Assembly: GCA_024697595.1 (NCBI GenBank) | Contig: JAILFK010000043.1 | Coordinates: 1-64,000 of the forward strand | DNA: 64,000 bases | Direction: 5' to 3' | From: Lachnospiraceae bacterium | Lineage (GTDB): Bacteria; Bacillota; Clostridia; Lachnospirales; Lachnospiraceae | Shown here: one piece after another, positions 17,047 through 27,067 of the stretch | How positions within the stretch are numbered: the first letter of the stretch is position 1 | How the letters are laid out: each line of letters starts with the position of its first letter | Made by a program: the position numbers and the translations under genes | The notes under the pieces: generated by a model | What the model was told of the DNA's origin: nothing | Databases searched by the model: none | Seen by the model: the letters and a program-made list of their open reading frames with translations, nothing else

Positions 17047-18246
17047 TTAGGCGTTTGCCTCAGCCACTTCAGCCTTATCTTTTTTAAATACAATCTTTAA
17101 AAGAATTGGTGTGATAAGTGTTGTGACGATAACCATCACAATTATTGGGGCAAACAATTTCTCAGAAATCAATCCCATCTGGCGACCTTTTTCTGCAATA
17201 ATTAAAGCAACCTCACCTCGAGAAACCATTCCCACACCAGTCTGAATTGATTCCTTCCAGCTAAACTTGCATATCTTGGCACCAAGTCCGCAACCAATCA
17301 ACTTTGTGAGCACTGCAACTACAGTAAGAACTATTGCAAATATCCAAAGTGGAACTGACATTCCACCTAGTTGCACTTTCAAGCCTACGCTGGCAAAGAA
17401 TATGCATGAGAAGAATACCGTAGACAAATCATGAACTTTTAAGTCTACATAATCTCTAATCTTGGATCTACACAAGATAACACCTGCAAAGAATGCTCCT
17501 GTTATATCTGCTATTCCAAACAATATCTCTGAAATATATGCAAGGAAGAAAGCAAAGGCAAAGGCAAAGATTGCAGCTCTACGCATGTGATCAGCCTTTT
17601 TGATTACAATCTCGAATCTCGCCATGAAAAATCCAAGTGCCAAAATGACAAGGGCATAAATTCCAATCTTGCCAAGAACGATTCCCGGGCTTACAGATGG
17701 ATCTTTCAAACTTGAAACAACTGCTAATACAATCATTCCCAAAATATCATCTATAATGGCTGCACCTAAAATCGTGGTTCCCACTTTTCCTTTTAGGCAC
17801 CCCATCTCTCTTAGGGTCTCAACCGTAATACTTACCGAGGTCGCCGTAAGCACAACTCCGACAAATATACACTGAATCATAGTTTCATAATCTGATATAT
17901 TTTCCTTAAAATATAAAGCATAAGCTGCAGCTCCACCTACAAGAGGAACAAGTACTCCAATGACAGCTGTGATAAATGAAGCAACAATATTTTGCTTCAT
18001 CTCCTTTAAGTCTGTCTCAAGACCTGCGGAATACATGAGGAAAATAACACCAACCTCAGCAGATAACTCAATAAATTTACCGTTATCACCCTGCATATTT
18101 ACAATGTTTAAAAATGATGGTCCTAAGATTACACCTGCTAAAAGTGCACCTACCACCTCCGGTAAATTAATCTTTTTACACACGATACCTAATAATTTTG
18201 TGTTAAACAAAATAAGCGCAATCCACAATAAGAAATTATAGTTCAT
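17047..18246 (-). CDS. Cation:proton antiporter (CPA2 family)
   Basis: 399 residues with 12 to 13 hydrophobic helices and no C-terminal nucleotide-binding (TrkA-N) domain. The core contains GAAIIDDILGMIVLAVV, with the paired aspartates at the ion-binding site of CPA2/NhaA-like exchangers, and GMVSRGEVALIIAEKG near 340. It would exchange Na+ or K+ for protons across the cell membrane. The ion cannot be assigned. AAGGGGAC precedes the start. Confidence 0.88.
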   Translation of the reverse strand: MNYNFLLWIALILFNTKLLGIVCKKINLPEVVGALLAGVILGPSFLNIVNMQGDNGKFIELSAEVGVIFLMYSAGLETDLKEMKQNIVASFITAVIGVLVPLVGGAAAYALYFKENISDYETMIQCIFVGVVLTATSVSITVETLREMGCLKGKVGTTILGAAIIDDILGMIVLAVVSSLKDPSVSPGIVLGKIGIYALVILALGFFMARFEIVIKKADHMRRAAIFAFAFAFFLAYISEILFGIADITGAFFAGVILCRSKIRDYVDLKVHDLSTVFFSCIFFASVGLKVQLGGMSVPLWIFAIVLTVVAVLTKLIGCGLGAKICKFSWKESIQTGVGMVSRGEVALIIAEKGRQMGLISEKLFAPIIVMVIVTTLITPILLKIVFKKDKAEVAEANA

Positions 18247-18344
18247 AATTAAGTCCCCTTCTTTCTTTTTATATAAGTCGCGTTTGACTGTATCTCATCT
18301 TACTCTTGTAAAATCAACAATTCAAGAGGTGTAATCACGATTTG

Positions 18345-19136
18345 TTACATTTTTAAAAGCTTCCAAAACAAATCTATTTTTTGTTGTGATTTTATACTAT
18401 TTTCAAAAATTATTTCGCCTTTTTTTGTGGTATTTTCAATTAATAAACCTTGTTCACCTAGTCTTCTTTTTATTTCTTTTGCTGTGCCGTAACCACCATC
18501 AAATATTTCTACTTCGTCACCTAACACTTCTCTGACAACTTTTGCCACGAATGGATAATGAGTACAGCCCAATACCACCGCATCTAATTTGCCCACATAT
18601 TGATACAATAGATCTCGCATAAAACCCTTTAGCTCTGGACTATCAACATTTCCCACTTCCACAAAATCCATAAGTCCAGGACAGGCAAGAGGAATGACAT
18701 TTGCCTCCCCGCCATATGTCTCAATAAGATGTTTTAATTTTTCCTGATGAATGGTCATAGGTGTGGCCATAACCAATATGTTTCCATGGGGATAGGCCTC
18801 CACAGCCGGTTTTACCGCTGGTTCAATCCCCACTATTGGAAGTTCGGGATACATCTCTCTCAATCTTCTAACAGCTGCACTGGTAGCGGTATTACAAGCA
18901 ATTACAACACCCTTGCAACCCTTTGCCATAAATTCCTCCACATGGCTTATTGTCATCCTACGAACTTCATCTATACTCTTGGTGCCGTACGGTGCATTGG
19001 CAGAATCGCCGAAATAATACATGTCCTCTGCCGGCATCAACTTCACCATCTCACGCAACACACTAACGCCACCTAAACCCGAATCAAAAATTGCTATAGG
19101 CGCATCTTTATCATTTACTACTTTTATATTTTTCAT
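18345..19136 (-). CDS. murI: Glutamate racemase
   Basis: 263 residues; makes D-glutamate for peptidoglycan stem peptides. Both catalytic cysteines are present: C81 in VIACNTATSAA and C191 in LGCTHYPF. The N-terminal IAIFDSGLGGVSVLREM is diagnostic. The start is preceded by TGGAGGAAAA. It is flanked by the antiporter and the zinc-ribbon gene with separate promoters likely. Confidence 0.95.
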   Translation of the reverse strand: MKNIKVVNDKDAPIAIFDSGLGGVSVLREMVKLMPAEDMYYFGDSANAPYGTKSIDEVRRMTISHVEEFMAKGCKGVVIACNTATSAAVRRLREMYPELPIVGIEPAVKPAVEAYPHGNILVMATPMTIHQEKLKHLIETYGGEANVIPLACPGLMDFVEVGNVDSPELKGFMRDLLYQYVGKLDAVVLGCTHYPFVAKVVREVLGDEVEIFDGGYGTAKEIKRRLGEQGLLIENTTKKGEIIFENSIKSQQKIDLFWKLLKM

Positions 19137-19309
19137 TTTTCCTCCAGCCTAATTCTCTCTAATTAGACCTGCTTTTCTTTTCTATTCTTTTTATTATATT
19201 TTTTTCATTTTACCACCAGCATTTTTCAAGGGCAATAATTTACTAGACTAAATTGTTTCTTGCATATAAAATATATTAGATATATTTAATATTTTACGGG
19301 GAGATTTAT

Positions 19310-19564
19310 ATGTTTAATAACAATTCATTTTCTAATAAATCAAATAAAAAAACCTGTCGCAACTGCGGCAGGTATCTTGCTCGAAGCAATCAGGGTGACC
19401 TATGTCCTGAATGCTCAGATGAAGAAATTTATGCTGAAGTAAAAGAATATATTTTACACAACAATGTGACTGAATTGCAGGTAGCCGAAAAATTTAACAT
19501 CCCTCTAAAACAAGTTAAGTCTTGGGTTAAAGATGGCAGGATCGACTATCGCAAACATCACTAA
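19310..19564 (+). CDS. Small zinc-ribbon plus helix-turn-helix protein
   Basis: 84 residues. Four cysteines (C16, C19, C32, C35) in a CxxC-12-CxxC arrangement form a zinc ribbon, and residues about 53-77 (VTELQVAEKFNIPLKQVKSWVKDGRI) form a helix-turn-helix resembling the DNA-binding part of small flagellar-operon proteins of the YvyF type. GGGGAG precedes the ATG. No flagellar gene is nearby. It may bind DNA or RNA polymerase; function unknown. Its stop is 3 bp from the stop of the convergent chromate transporter gene. Confidence 0.8.
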   Translation: MFNNNSFSNKSNKKTCRNCGRYLARSNQGDLCPECSDEEIYAEVKEYILHNNVTELQVAEKFNIPLKQVKSWVKDGRIDYRKHH

Positions 19565-19567
19565 ACT

Positions 19568-20134
19568 CTAAAACTTAAAGACAATTCCCACTACCGCCGC
19601 AATGACTATGTACCATATAGGATGAATATCTATCTTTCTCATTGCCACAAACAGTATAATCGCAAGAATTATATGTCTTATATCAAATAAATCTAACAAC
19701 ACTCCTGTCTGCTCATAAAGCTCAGTTCTCAATATTGCCGCTCTAGCAACAGACACTGTAGCAACACAGACCAAAGCCAATGAAGCAGGTCTAAGCCCAG
19801 ACATCACAGCTTCCACAATTGGTGAATCCTTGAATTTTCTAAGAAAATGCGCAACTATAGCTATCACTATTATAGACGGAGACACAAGGCCCAATGTGGC
19901 AACAATACCTCCAGGAAGGCCTCCAACCATATTTCCCACATAAGTAGCCATGTTGACTCCCATAGGTCCTGGTGTAGACTCAGAAACCGCTATCATGTTG
20001 GTGATATCCGCCGTGGATAACCAGTCGGGATATTTAACCTGTAGCTCATATATAAATGGCAATGTCGCCAATCCTCCGCCGATACTAAAAAGTCCTATTT
20101 TAAAATATTCGAAAAAGAGTTTTATAAAAATCAT
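19568..20134 (-). CDS. Chromate transporter family, half 2
   Basis: 188 residues with about six hydrophobic helices and the family signature FSIGGGLATLPFIYELQ near 15-31 and ESTPGPMGVNMATYVG near 52-67. It is the second of two adjacent half-size ChrA proteins that presumably pair into one carrier. Its ATG directly follows the stop of the first half (no gap), with GGAGGATG ahead. In anaerobes the substrate is uncertain; chromate or sulfate efflux is the family view. Confidence 0.88.
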   Translation of the reverse strand: MIFIKLFFEYFKIGLFSIGGGLATLPFIYELQVKYPDWLSTADITNMIAVSESTPGPMGVNMATYVGNMVGGLPGGIVATLGLVSPSIIVIAIVAHFLRKFKDSPIVEAVMSGLRPASLALVCVATVSVARAAILRTELYEQTGVLLDLFDIRHIILAIILFVAMRKIDIHPIWYIVIAAVVGIVFKF

Positions 20135-20749
20135 TTACTCATCCTCCTTTTCTACATTTTCTTCCTTCTCATTTTGATCAGTATCTCTCACTTCATCCCT
20201 GGATTTAAAAGCGTTTTTATTGCTGATTTTTGTATAAATCAACCCAAACACCCCTGACAATAAGATAAGCCAAGCCGCAGGCACTTTTACGATTGCAGAC
20301 AAAACAAATACGGTCAAGCATATAATAAGTCCCATGACATTTACCACTGACTTTTTCCCAAGTTTTAAAACAGCATTTACCACAAGGGCAAATACTGCCA
20401 CAGTAATTCCTGCCAGGGCATGTTGAACGACTTCATACTGAGCAAAATTCTGTATAAACAGTGCAATAATTGTGATTATGACCCAACTTGGAAATATAAC
20501 ACCTATTGTTGCCACAAATCCGCCGAGAGGTCCAGCTATCTTTCCACCCACAAAGGTGGCAGTATTTACTGCTATGACGCCAGGAGTACACTGTCCTATT
20601 GCAAAATAATCCATTACTTCCTCCTCGGTAGCCCATTTTTTCTTGTCCACACATTCCCTTGTGATCATTGGAAGCATGGCATAACCGCCACCAAAGGTAA
20701 ACCCGCCTATTCTCGCAAAAGTTAAAAATAAATCTAAATATTTATTCAT
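20135..20749 (-). CDS. Chromate transporter family, half 1
   Basis: 204 residues, same fold as its neighbour: FTFGGGYAMLPMITREC and GQCTPGVIAVNTATFVG. An extra hydrophilic, acidic C-terminal tail (about 180-204) is present. The ATG at 20749 follows TAGGAG; an in-frame ATG six codons upstream would place that ribosome site inside the gene. Together with half 2 it forms a two-gene operon. Confidence 0.88.
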   Translation of the reverse strand: MNKYLDLFLTFARIGGFTFGGGYAMLPMITRECVDKKKWATEEEVMDYFAIGQCTPGVIAVNTATFVGGKIAGPLGGFVATIGVIFPSWVIITIIALFIQNFAQYEVVQHALAGITVAVFALVVNAVLKLGKKSVVNVMGLIICLTVFVLSAIVKVPAAWLILLSGVFGLIYTKISNKNAFKSRDEVRDTDQNEKEENVEKEDE

Positions 20750-20812
20750 GCTAATACTCCTACTCATTCATATTTTTATAAGATAATAGCCATATCTATA
20801 GTTATCCTTGTA

Positions 20813-20842
20813 AATAAAAAATGAGACGTAAATCTACGCCTC
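20813..20842 (-). terminator. Terminator of tRNA-Phe/tRNA-Gly operon
   Basis: The minus strand forms GAGGCGTA-GATT-TACGTCTC with one mismatch, followed by ATTTTTTATTT, about 64 bp after tRNA-Gly. Confidence 0.65.
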
Positions 20843-20905
20843 CTTCTCCTGCCAGCCATCATTTTGTCGATAGACTAATGCAATATATCTTTTATAAATA
20901 ATAAA

Positions 20906-20976
20906 AGCGGGTGATGGGAATCGAACCCACGTATTCAGCTTGGAAGGCTGATGTTCTACCATTGAACTACACCCGC
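20906..20976 (-). tRNA. tRNA-Gly (anticodon TCC)
   Basis: Minus-strand cloverleaf: acceptor GCGGGTG/CACCCGC with discriminator T (U73, usual for bacterial tRNA-Gly), anticodon loop CTTCCAA giving TCC, T-loop TTCGATT. CCA is not encoded. It lies 3 bp after tRNA-Phe in one transcript. Confidence 0.95.
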
Positions 20977-20979
20977 ATA

Positions 20980-21052
<73 letters not shown>

Positions 21053-21080
21053 CCACTGTAATTGCCTCACAGCAAGTATC

Positions 21081-21109
21081 ATTTTACAAAAAGGCCCAGT
21101 CCATGTCAA
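21081..21109 (-). promoter_or_regulatory. Promoter of tRNA-Phe/tRNA-Gly operon
   Basis: Perfect TTGACA (21104-21109, minus strand), 17-bp spacer, TAAAAT (21081-21086), about 30 bp before tRNA-Phe. Confidence 0.75.
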
Positions 21110-21166
21110 GTATAATAATCTCTTTTTTATCAACACTTATGTCCACAACCAAAAATAATTTAAAAA

Positions 21167-23848
21167 TTATCTTTTCAGCGCTCTACTCTCATGACAGGTA
21201 AAGTATATTATCTGTCTTTCCTGTGAAATCTCCTTTAGTAGATTAAGTGCTCTCTCAATTTTTTCTTTATCAAAATTGGTAAATGGGTCATCTAAAATAA
21301 TCATAGGCTTTTCCTTGTCATATAACACATCCACCAATGCAAATCTGGCGCAAAGTGCAACTAAATCCTGATATCCTCGACTTAGATAATCCTTATTATG
21401 GCTGCCTCCATCCACAATCACCTTCACCTCTAAGTCCATACTTATCTCATAAGAAATGTTCTTAGACATTTTCTTGTAATCCTTGTCTAGCATTTCTAAA
21501 TAACGATCCATTCCCTCTCGTAGAGGTTGCATATATTCTGCCAAAAAGTTTTCTTTCGCAAGTTTCAAATATTTCTCTGTTTCATTGTACAGACCAACCC
21601 GTCGATCAGCCTCCGCCTTTTTCTCTTCCAAAACTTCTAATCGATTTTCAGCATCATCAATTTCATCCAATGTCCGTAACAATTCAGTCCTGGCATCTAT
21701 ATCCTGATTAAGGGCTTTTACTATTTCCTTTAACTGCTCCTCCACCTGGCTTTGCTTTTCTTGAAGCTGTTCAACCGTTTCTTCGTTTTCTATATCTTCA
21801 GACTCATCAACAAACTTCTTTAGCTTTTCCTCCAAGTCTTCTATTTCCTGCTGTAATTTATTAGCACTGTCAATATTGGTTGTGATCACACCCAACTTAT
21901 CCACGCTAGAAGCGGTTTCATCAAGAGGAAACCTTGCGAAATAAGAATCTAATAAACGCTTCTGCTCTTCTCTCTTTGTCTTGATTTTATCCAACTGCTC
22001 TTTGTCATCTAAATATGCTCTATAATCTTTGATATCTGCAGAAATCTTTTCAATTAAATCTGCCGCGCCGCCCTCATGATAGAGATCAACTTCATACACT
22101 GCTGCATATTTTTCCAACTTAGTATACAGATGAATCTGTAACTCAGACATTTTTTCAATAGCTTCTGTGGACTTAGAAACAGCAGCCCTCTCCTCGTCTA
22201 AGAGATGTCGATATTTCTCCAAGCTCACTCGAATATCATATATCATCTGTTGAGTTGACTTTCCTGGTGCAAACCTAAAGTTGGACAAAAAATCATTACA
22301 AATCCGACGTAACTCTTCCTGCTGTTGTTTATATTTTTCTAAAGCCTCACGAGCCTCCTCGAGACGTCCTTCGATATCATTTTTTGTATCCTTATGGAAA
22401 CTTGTATTTTTCACCAATTGCATTATGGCCGCAACGATACATCCCACCGATGCCGCGAAAGCCACCACCTGTAAAATGGTATTAGTGGCACCTGGTTCAC
22501 TCCAAAATGCAACAGCCAAACCTCCTAGTGTAAAAGCAACACCCAATACAATCAGCAAAAATACCGTTCCAATAGATGTGGACTCTTTCGCCTTTGTATC
22601 AGCAGCCTCTTTTTTGGCCTTTATATTTCTATATACCTCATCATGCTCAAGGATTCTACCCTCCAAGGAAGTAAGTTTTGTAACCACTTGCTCCATGGAT
22701 TCAAGCTCTTCTTCTGTAGGCTCCTTCTTTGAAAACAAAAACTTGTATTCCATCAACTGATGACTTGTATCCTCAGATAATTTTGCATTCTCCCCCTGAA
22801 GTGTCAAAGTCTGAATTTCTATTGCTTCCTGTCTCCAACTCTCAATTGTATCTGCATCTGGAATTCCATCCTCAAACAATCTATTCCACTTGTCTACAAA
22901 TGATGCCACCGGCATAGTTATGGCCAAATCCTTCTCACTTCTCTTACAGATATCGTACTGACGCTCTATCTCCTGGATTTGAGCATGCTCTTCTAACGTC
23001 GGCATACCCTTGGCAAAAAAATCATCCAACTCCTCCATGGCCTCCTGCTTTTCTGCAAGATATTCCTTCTGCTGTTTGTATGCACCCATCTGCTGCTCAC
23101 GCTTACTTTGCTCTGCAATCTTTTCAGATAAGTCTCTTTTTTCTGCCTCAATCCAATTTTGCTTTAATATATCATCTTTTATCTTCAGTTCTATTTTCTC
23201 ATGGCCATCTAAAGTTGCCGCCTTTATCTCAATTTTAGATTGACACTCAGTAATTTCATCTTTTATAACATTTAACAAACCATTGTTCGTAGAACCTTTT
23301 CTGGTGTATTTCTTCTTCGCTTCCTCAACTCTATCCAAAGCCGCGTCAAAATTGTTAATATCGTCCTTTACGCTGGCAATATTTCCCATCTTGGCATTCA
23401 AAGAATCTGTCATCTCTGTATGTAGCGCTGCCTCAGGAATAAAAATACTCTTTTCAAAGGACTCTCGATCAACCTGAAAAATCTCTTCCCCGAGATTCTC
23501 AGAAAAAGCATCACTTTTTAATCCTGTATTAACATCGTAAAGGGCAAATGTATCATCTGTATCCTTATCGCCAAAAATTCTCTCAATACGATACTTTTTG
23601 TCGGATAATTCAAACACAAGATTGCCACCATACACAGTATTATTCCATGGTTTATAATGGCGTCTCTCGTTCAAAGTCTTGTAAGCCCTAGAATATTCCA
23701 TGCCAAAAAACATGGCCTTCAAAAAAGCCGCAAAAGTAGTCTTTCCCCAACCATTATTTTCCATAATAATCTGGAAATCATCTGTAAAGTCATAATCAAA
23801 ATTTTCAATTTTACCGAAACCTGTAATGTGGCAAGAAATTAATCTCAT
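21167..23848 (-). CDS. YhaN-like SMC-type ATPase (DNA repair exonuclease partner)
   Basis: 893 residues. The N-terminus has AAA_27/SbcC-like sequence with Walker A NNGWGKTT (31-38), and the C-terminus has Walker B PMIILDDPFTNFD. Between them are two long coiled-coil arms (about 180-420 and 480-790), interrupted near 425-475 by two hydrophobic segments (TVFLLIVLGVAFTLGGLAVAF and a second one), which could anchor the coil to the membrane as proposed for YhaN-type proteins. Its ATG overlaps the stop of the nuclease gene by 4 bp, as in SbcCD-type pairs. Expected role: ATP-dependent DNA end processing. Confidence 0.85.
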   Translation of the reverse strand: MRLISCHITGFGKIENFDYDFTDDFQIIMENNGWGKTTFAAFLKAMFFGMEYSRAYKTLNERRHYKPWNNTVYGGNLVFELSDKKYRIERIFGDKDTDDTFALYDVNTGLKSDAFSENLGEEIFQVDRESFEKSIFIPEAALHTEMTDSLNAKMGNIASVKDDINNFDAALDRVEEAKKKYTRKGSTNNGLLNVIKDEITECQSKIEIKAATLDGHEKIELKIKDDILKQNWIEAEKRDLSEKIAEQSKREQQMGAYKQQKEYLAEKQEAMEELDDFFAKGMPTLEEHAQIQEIERQYDICKRSEKDLAITMPVASFVDKWNRLFEDGIPDADTIESWRQEAIEIQTLTLQGENAKLSEDTSHQLMEYKFLFSKKEPTEEELESMEQVVTKLTSLEGRILEHDEVYRNIKAKKEAADTKAKESTSIGTVFLLIVLGVAFTLGGLAVAFWSEPGATNTILQVVAFAASVGCIVAAIMQLVKNTSFHKDTKNDIEGRLEEAREALEKYKQQQEELRRICNDFLSNFRFAPGKSTQQMIYDIRVSLEKYRHLLDEERAAVSKSTEAIEKMSELQIHLYTKLEKYAAVYEVDLYHEGGAADLIEKISADIKDYRAYLDDKEQLDKIKTKREEQKRLLDSYFARFPLDETASSVDKLGVITTNIDSANKLQQEIEDLEEKLKKFVDESEDIENEETVEQLQEKQSQVEEQLKEIVKALNQDIDARTELLRTLDEIDDAENRLEVLEEKKAEADRRVGLYNETEKYLKLAKENFLAEYMQPLREGMDRYLEMLDKDYKKMSKNISYEISMDLEVKVIVDGGSHNKDYLSRGYQDLVALCARFALVDVLYDKEKPMIILDDPFTNFDKEKIERALNLLKEISQERQIIYFTCHESRALKR

Positions 23849-24936
23849 TCTTCTAAATCCTCTCCCAGTATTGCCTTCATACCAATCTCAATAATAGCTC
23901 CCCTTCGCTCCTCGGACATATCCTCTGTCTCAAGAAGTCTTACAAATTCTCCCTTGAGAGATTTGTCATTTTTAAACTTCTCATAATCAATAACCAAAGA
24001 AGTCTTATCATACATTTTTACAAAGAAAAAATCTTTGTTTAATTTTTTCTTCAACCTTGTAGTGCTAACCTCACCGTTCATTTTAACTTTTCCCACATAG
24101 GTAATCTTTATCAAATCATCCTCTGAAATTTCAGCCACAGCCTCATTGGTTTTTTCAACCATATCTGAAAATTTCATCTCTGGATCAATCTCTACTTTTA
24201 TGTCATGTAACTGCCTTTTTGCAATGGAAATAAACTCAGTAGAGAGTCGGCCATCCTCAACATTTAACACAACAAATCCCTTTTCGCCGCACTCGTCAAA
24301 GCCTCTTCCCTCCAAGCAACCACTATAACAATATCGGCCCCTGTCATCCAATCTATCTTCTTTATATTCATGAATATGTCCCAAGGCCAGATAATCTATA
24401 TATTTATTACGCAGAAGGGAAAGATTTACAATCTCTGTCTTGTCATTGCCTTGATAATCTGACTCTTGTCCATGTAGCACAACGATATTAAATCGTTCCT
24501 GATCCAACACAAGATTCATACCTAAAGTCTGGCTATTGTCCTTGGTCAGTTCCATACCTGACACCACGACCTCACCAAAATCATAGGATGTCCATCCCTC
24601 ATCTCCAAATAATTTCACATTGGTTAGGTTCTCCTGCTCGGTCAACTCATCTACGAAATTACATTTATCATGATTTCCCTTTAAATAGCAAAACTCTATC
24701 TCCGGATGCTCTCGCATCTGATCTAAAACTCTATTTTTCGCACTTTTACGCACATTTGGTTTGTCAAACATATCACCAGCTATGATGATTACCTTCACTT
24801 CATTTTTCACAGCATAGCTCACCATAGTCTCAAAGGTTTCTAAAAGCTCTTCCCTTCTAAGACCTGCAGCATCTCTATCCAAATTACTTTCCATCTTCGA
24901 ATCAAGATGTAAATCGGCGCAATGAATTATCTTCAT
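23845..24936 (-). CDS. YhaO/SbcD-like DNA repair metallophosphoesterase
   Basis: 363 residues. Calcineurin-type nuclease motifs are present: CADLHLDS near 6-13, GDMFDKP near 54-60, KGNHDKC near 80-86, LHGQES near 154 and LGHIHEY. The C-terminal 120 residues form the capping region that contacts the ATPase. With YhaN it forms an Mre11-Rad50-like complex. It starts 19 bp after the amylase gene, so it is probably on that transcript. Confidence 0.88.
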   Translation of the reverse strand: MKIIHCADLHLDSKMESNLDRDAAGLRREELLETFETMVSYAVKNEVKVIIIAGDMFDKPNVRKSAKNRVLDQMREHPEIEFCYLKGNHDKCNFVDELTEQENLTNVKLFGDEGWTSYDFGEVVVSGMELTKDNSQTLGMNLVLDQERFNIVVLHGQESDYQGNDKTEIVNLSLLRNKYIDYLALGHIHEYKEDRLDDRGRYCYSGCLEGRGFDECGEKGFVVLNVEDGRLSTEFISIAKRQLHDIKVEIDPEMKFSDMVEKTNEAVAEISEDDLIKITYVGKVKMNGEVSTTRLKKKLNKDFFFVKMYDKTSLVIDYEKFKNDKSLKGEFVRLLETEDMSEERRGAIIEIGMKAILGEDLEE

Positions 24937-24955
24937 ACAATCTTCCTATCTTATA

Positions 24956-26998
24956 TTATTTATCCTGTCTAAAAGCTATTCCTGTATATGGCCCTAGCTT
25001 AACATGCATTTGACCATTTTCCACAGGGGTCTTTATTGTCATAATAGAATGGCCTTTTTCATTTGTCATAAACGCCTGCAACATATAGCCATCTCGCACC
25101 TCGGCAATATATACCGGGACATCTATTTCTATTTCATGGGCAAACGTATTGATGGCAATCACCACAGATTCAATCTCGTTAAATCTACCATAGCTTACAA
25201 ATCCCATTCCACTCTTTAAAAATGTGAAAGATCCTCGTCTCATGGCCGAACTAATCTTGTGAGCCATAATCGCATCTCTATAATAATCTATCAACGTGAA
25301 ATCTCTTGTATCCCACGGATATGTTCTTCTATTATCTGGATCTGTAAATCCACAAACTCCTGCCTCGTCTCCATAATAAATTGTAGGCGCTCCCGGCCAA
25401 GAAACCTGCATCAAAATTGCCAACTTAAATACGGCAATGTTAATGCCTTCTGAAGCTGCTGCAGTACCAAGATCTGAAGCTCTTCCCACCTTGTGATTAG
25501 TTCTTGTCAAAAACCTTGAATGATCGTGATTTGACAACTCATTCATAGCCGTGTACAGGGATTGGGCCGGCAGTTTTGTCATAAAATGGCGCATAGTCAT
25601 CTCAAATCGAGCTCCATCTCCCTCAGCTGAGGGATCACATTTATCACTATGTTTTTCCATACCTGTGAAGAAATATGATACAGGCTCCATAAACGCATCA
25701 TAGTTCATTACAGTATCCCACTGATCACCCTGTAACCAGGAGGACGCATCTCCGTAGTGTTCTGCCAAAATAATGGCATTGGGATTGGCAGATTTTACAG
25801 CTCGTCTAAAATCTTTCCAAAATTGGTGATTAAAATCTTCGCTATGACCTAAATCTGCTGCCACGTCCAATCTCCATCCATCACAATTATAAGGTGGAGA
25901 TACCCATTTCTTTCCAATCTCTAATATATAATTATAAAGATCACTGGAACCTTCGTAATTTAATTTTGGTAAAGTGTCATGCCCCCACCAACCATCATAG
26001 GAATTATTGTGTGGCCATGCTCCTTCTGATTCATCATTAAACCTGAAAAAGTCGTGATATGGACTATCTTTTTGCTGATAAGCCCCTGGCTCAAAGCCTT
26101 CTCTGTCCTTATATATCCCTTCTCTGTCCAGCCATTTATTAAAAGAGCCGCAATGATTAAACACACCGTCTAGGATCACTTTAATTCCCATGTGATGTGC
26201 TTCCTCCACAAATTTTGCAAAGAACTCATCTGACGCATTTAAATTCGCCCAATTTGTCACCTTGTTTATATATTTTGAAGCATGTGTATTATCTGTATCA
26301 CCAGAATTTAAATCTTCACCTGCATGTTCAACCACCTTGGCCAAATGCGGATCTATATGGTCATAATCTGCTATATCATACTTGTGGCTTGAAGGCGAGA
26401 CAAATATTGGATTAAAATAAATAGCCTCCACTCCCAGTCCTTTTATATATCGCAAATTATCCATTACTCCTTGCAAATCCCCGCCGTAAAACTCAGCAAC
26501 GCCAAAATCTGCAGGAGGTTTATTCCAGTCCTCAACATGGGTAGCCATGGTCTTTATATAATAATATTCATTATTTTCAACATCATTACCCTGGTCCCCT
26601 TGAGCAAATCTATCCACCATTATTTGATACATCACTGCACCCTGTGCCCAATCCGGCATATCAAAATCTGGTATTAATCTAAACTCATATTCCGGTCTAT
26701 AGTAATCTGAAACTCCAAAAGCATCATAATATACATATTCACCATCTCCATCTAATTCGAAATGGTATGTGAGCATTTTATTGGATATATGCATGCTGGC
26801 TTCGTAGTATGTAAATCTCTCGCCTACATATGACACGCGCATTTCCTTGGCAATTCCCATCTCGTTGGCCACCAACTTAATTGTGGGTTCATCCAATCTA
26901 TCTACTCTTAATTTGATTTTTACCTTCGAATTTGAGGTCACCTCTGCGGGCCATATAAATTGCTTTGTGCAATCTGAAAAAATAGCCTCTCTATTCAT
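24956..26998 (-). CDS. GH13 alpha-amylase family (neopullulanase/cyclomaltodextrinase-like)
   Basis: 680 residues, no signal peptide, so an intracellular enzyme degrading maltodextrins or cyclodextrins. An N-terminal CBM34-like beta domain (about 1-115) precedes the TIM barrel. Conserved GH13 regions are present: ILDGVFNH, GWRLDVAAD (nucleophile D378), LAEHYGD (acid/base E413) and LSNHDHSR (D492). The C-terminal beta domain follows. The ATG at 26998 is chosen because GAGGTG lies 5 bp before it; an in-frame ATG 11 codons upstream has no ribosome site. The leader contains a hairpin (see 27068-27098). Confidence 0.88.
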   Translation of the reverse strand: MNREAIFSDCTKQFIWPAEVTSNSKVKIKLRVDRLDEPTIKLVANEMGIAKEMRVSYVGERFTYYEASMHISNKMLTYHFELDGDGEYVYYDAFGVSDYYRPEYEFRLIPDFDMPDWAQGAVMYQIMVDRFAQGDQGNDVENNEYYYIKTMATHVEDWNKPPADFGVAEFYGGDLQGVMDNLRYIKGLGVEAIYFNPIFVSPSSHKYDIADYDHIDPHLAKVVEHAGEDLNSGDTDNTHASKYINKVTNWANLNASDEFFAKFVEEAHHMGIKVILDGVFNHCGSFNKWLDREGIYKDREGFEPGAYQQKDSPYHDFFRFNDESEGAWPHNNSYDGWWGHDTLPKLNYEGSSDLYNYILEIGKKWVSPPYNCDGWRLDVAADLGHSEDFNHQFWKDFRRAVKSANPNAIILAEHYGDASSWLQGDQWDTVMNYDAFMEPVSYFFTGMEKHSDKCDPSAEGDGARFEMTMRHFMTKLPAQSLYTAMNELSNHDHSRFLTRTNHKVGRASDLGTAAASEGINIAVFKLAILMQVSWPGAPTIYYGDEAGVCGFTDPDNRRTYPWDTRDFTLIDYYRDAIMAHKISSAMRRGSFTFLKSGMGFVSYGRFNEIESVVIAINTFAHEIEIDVPVYIAEVRDGYMLQAFMTNEKGHSIMTIKTPVENGQMHVKLGPYTGIAFRQDK

Positions 26999-27067
26999 AT
27001 TCCACCTCGGATTTTTCTTTTGAAACTCCATCCCCTTGGAGCTGATATTAAAATATCTATATAAAGT

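Noticed and set aside
21167..24936. YhaN/YhaO pair as a phage-defence system
   Set aside because: This is a housekeeping-type nuclease/ATPase pair with no defence genes, mobile elements or variable neighbours.
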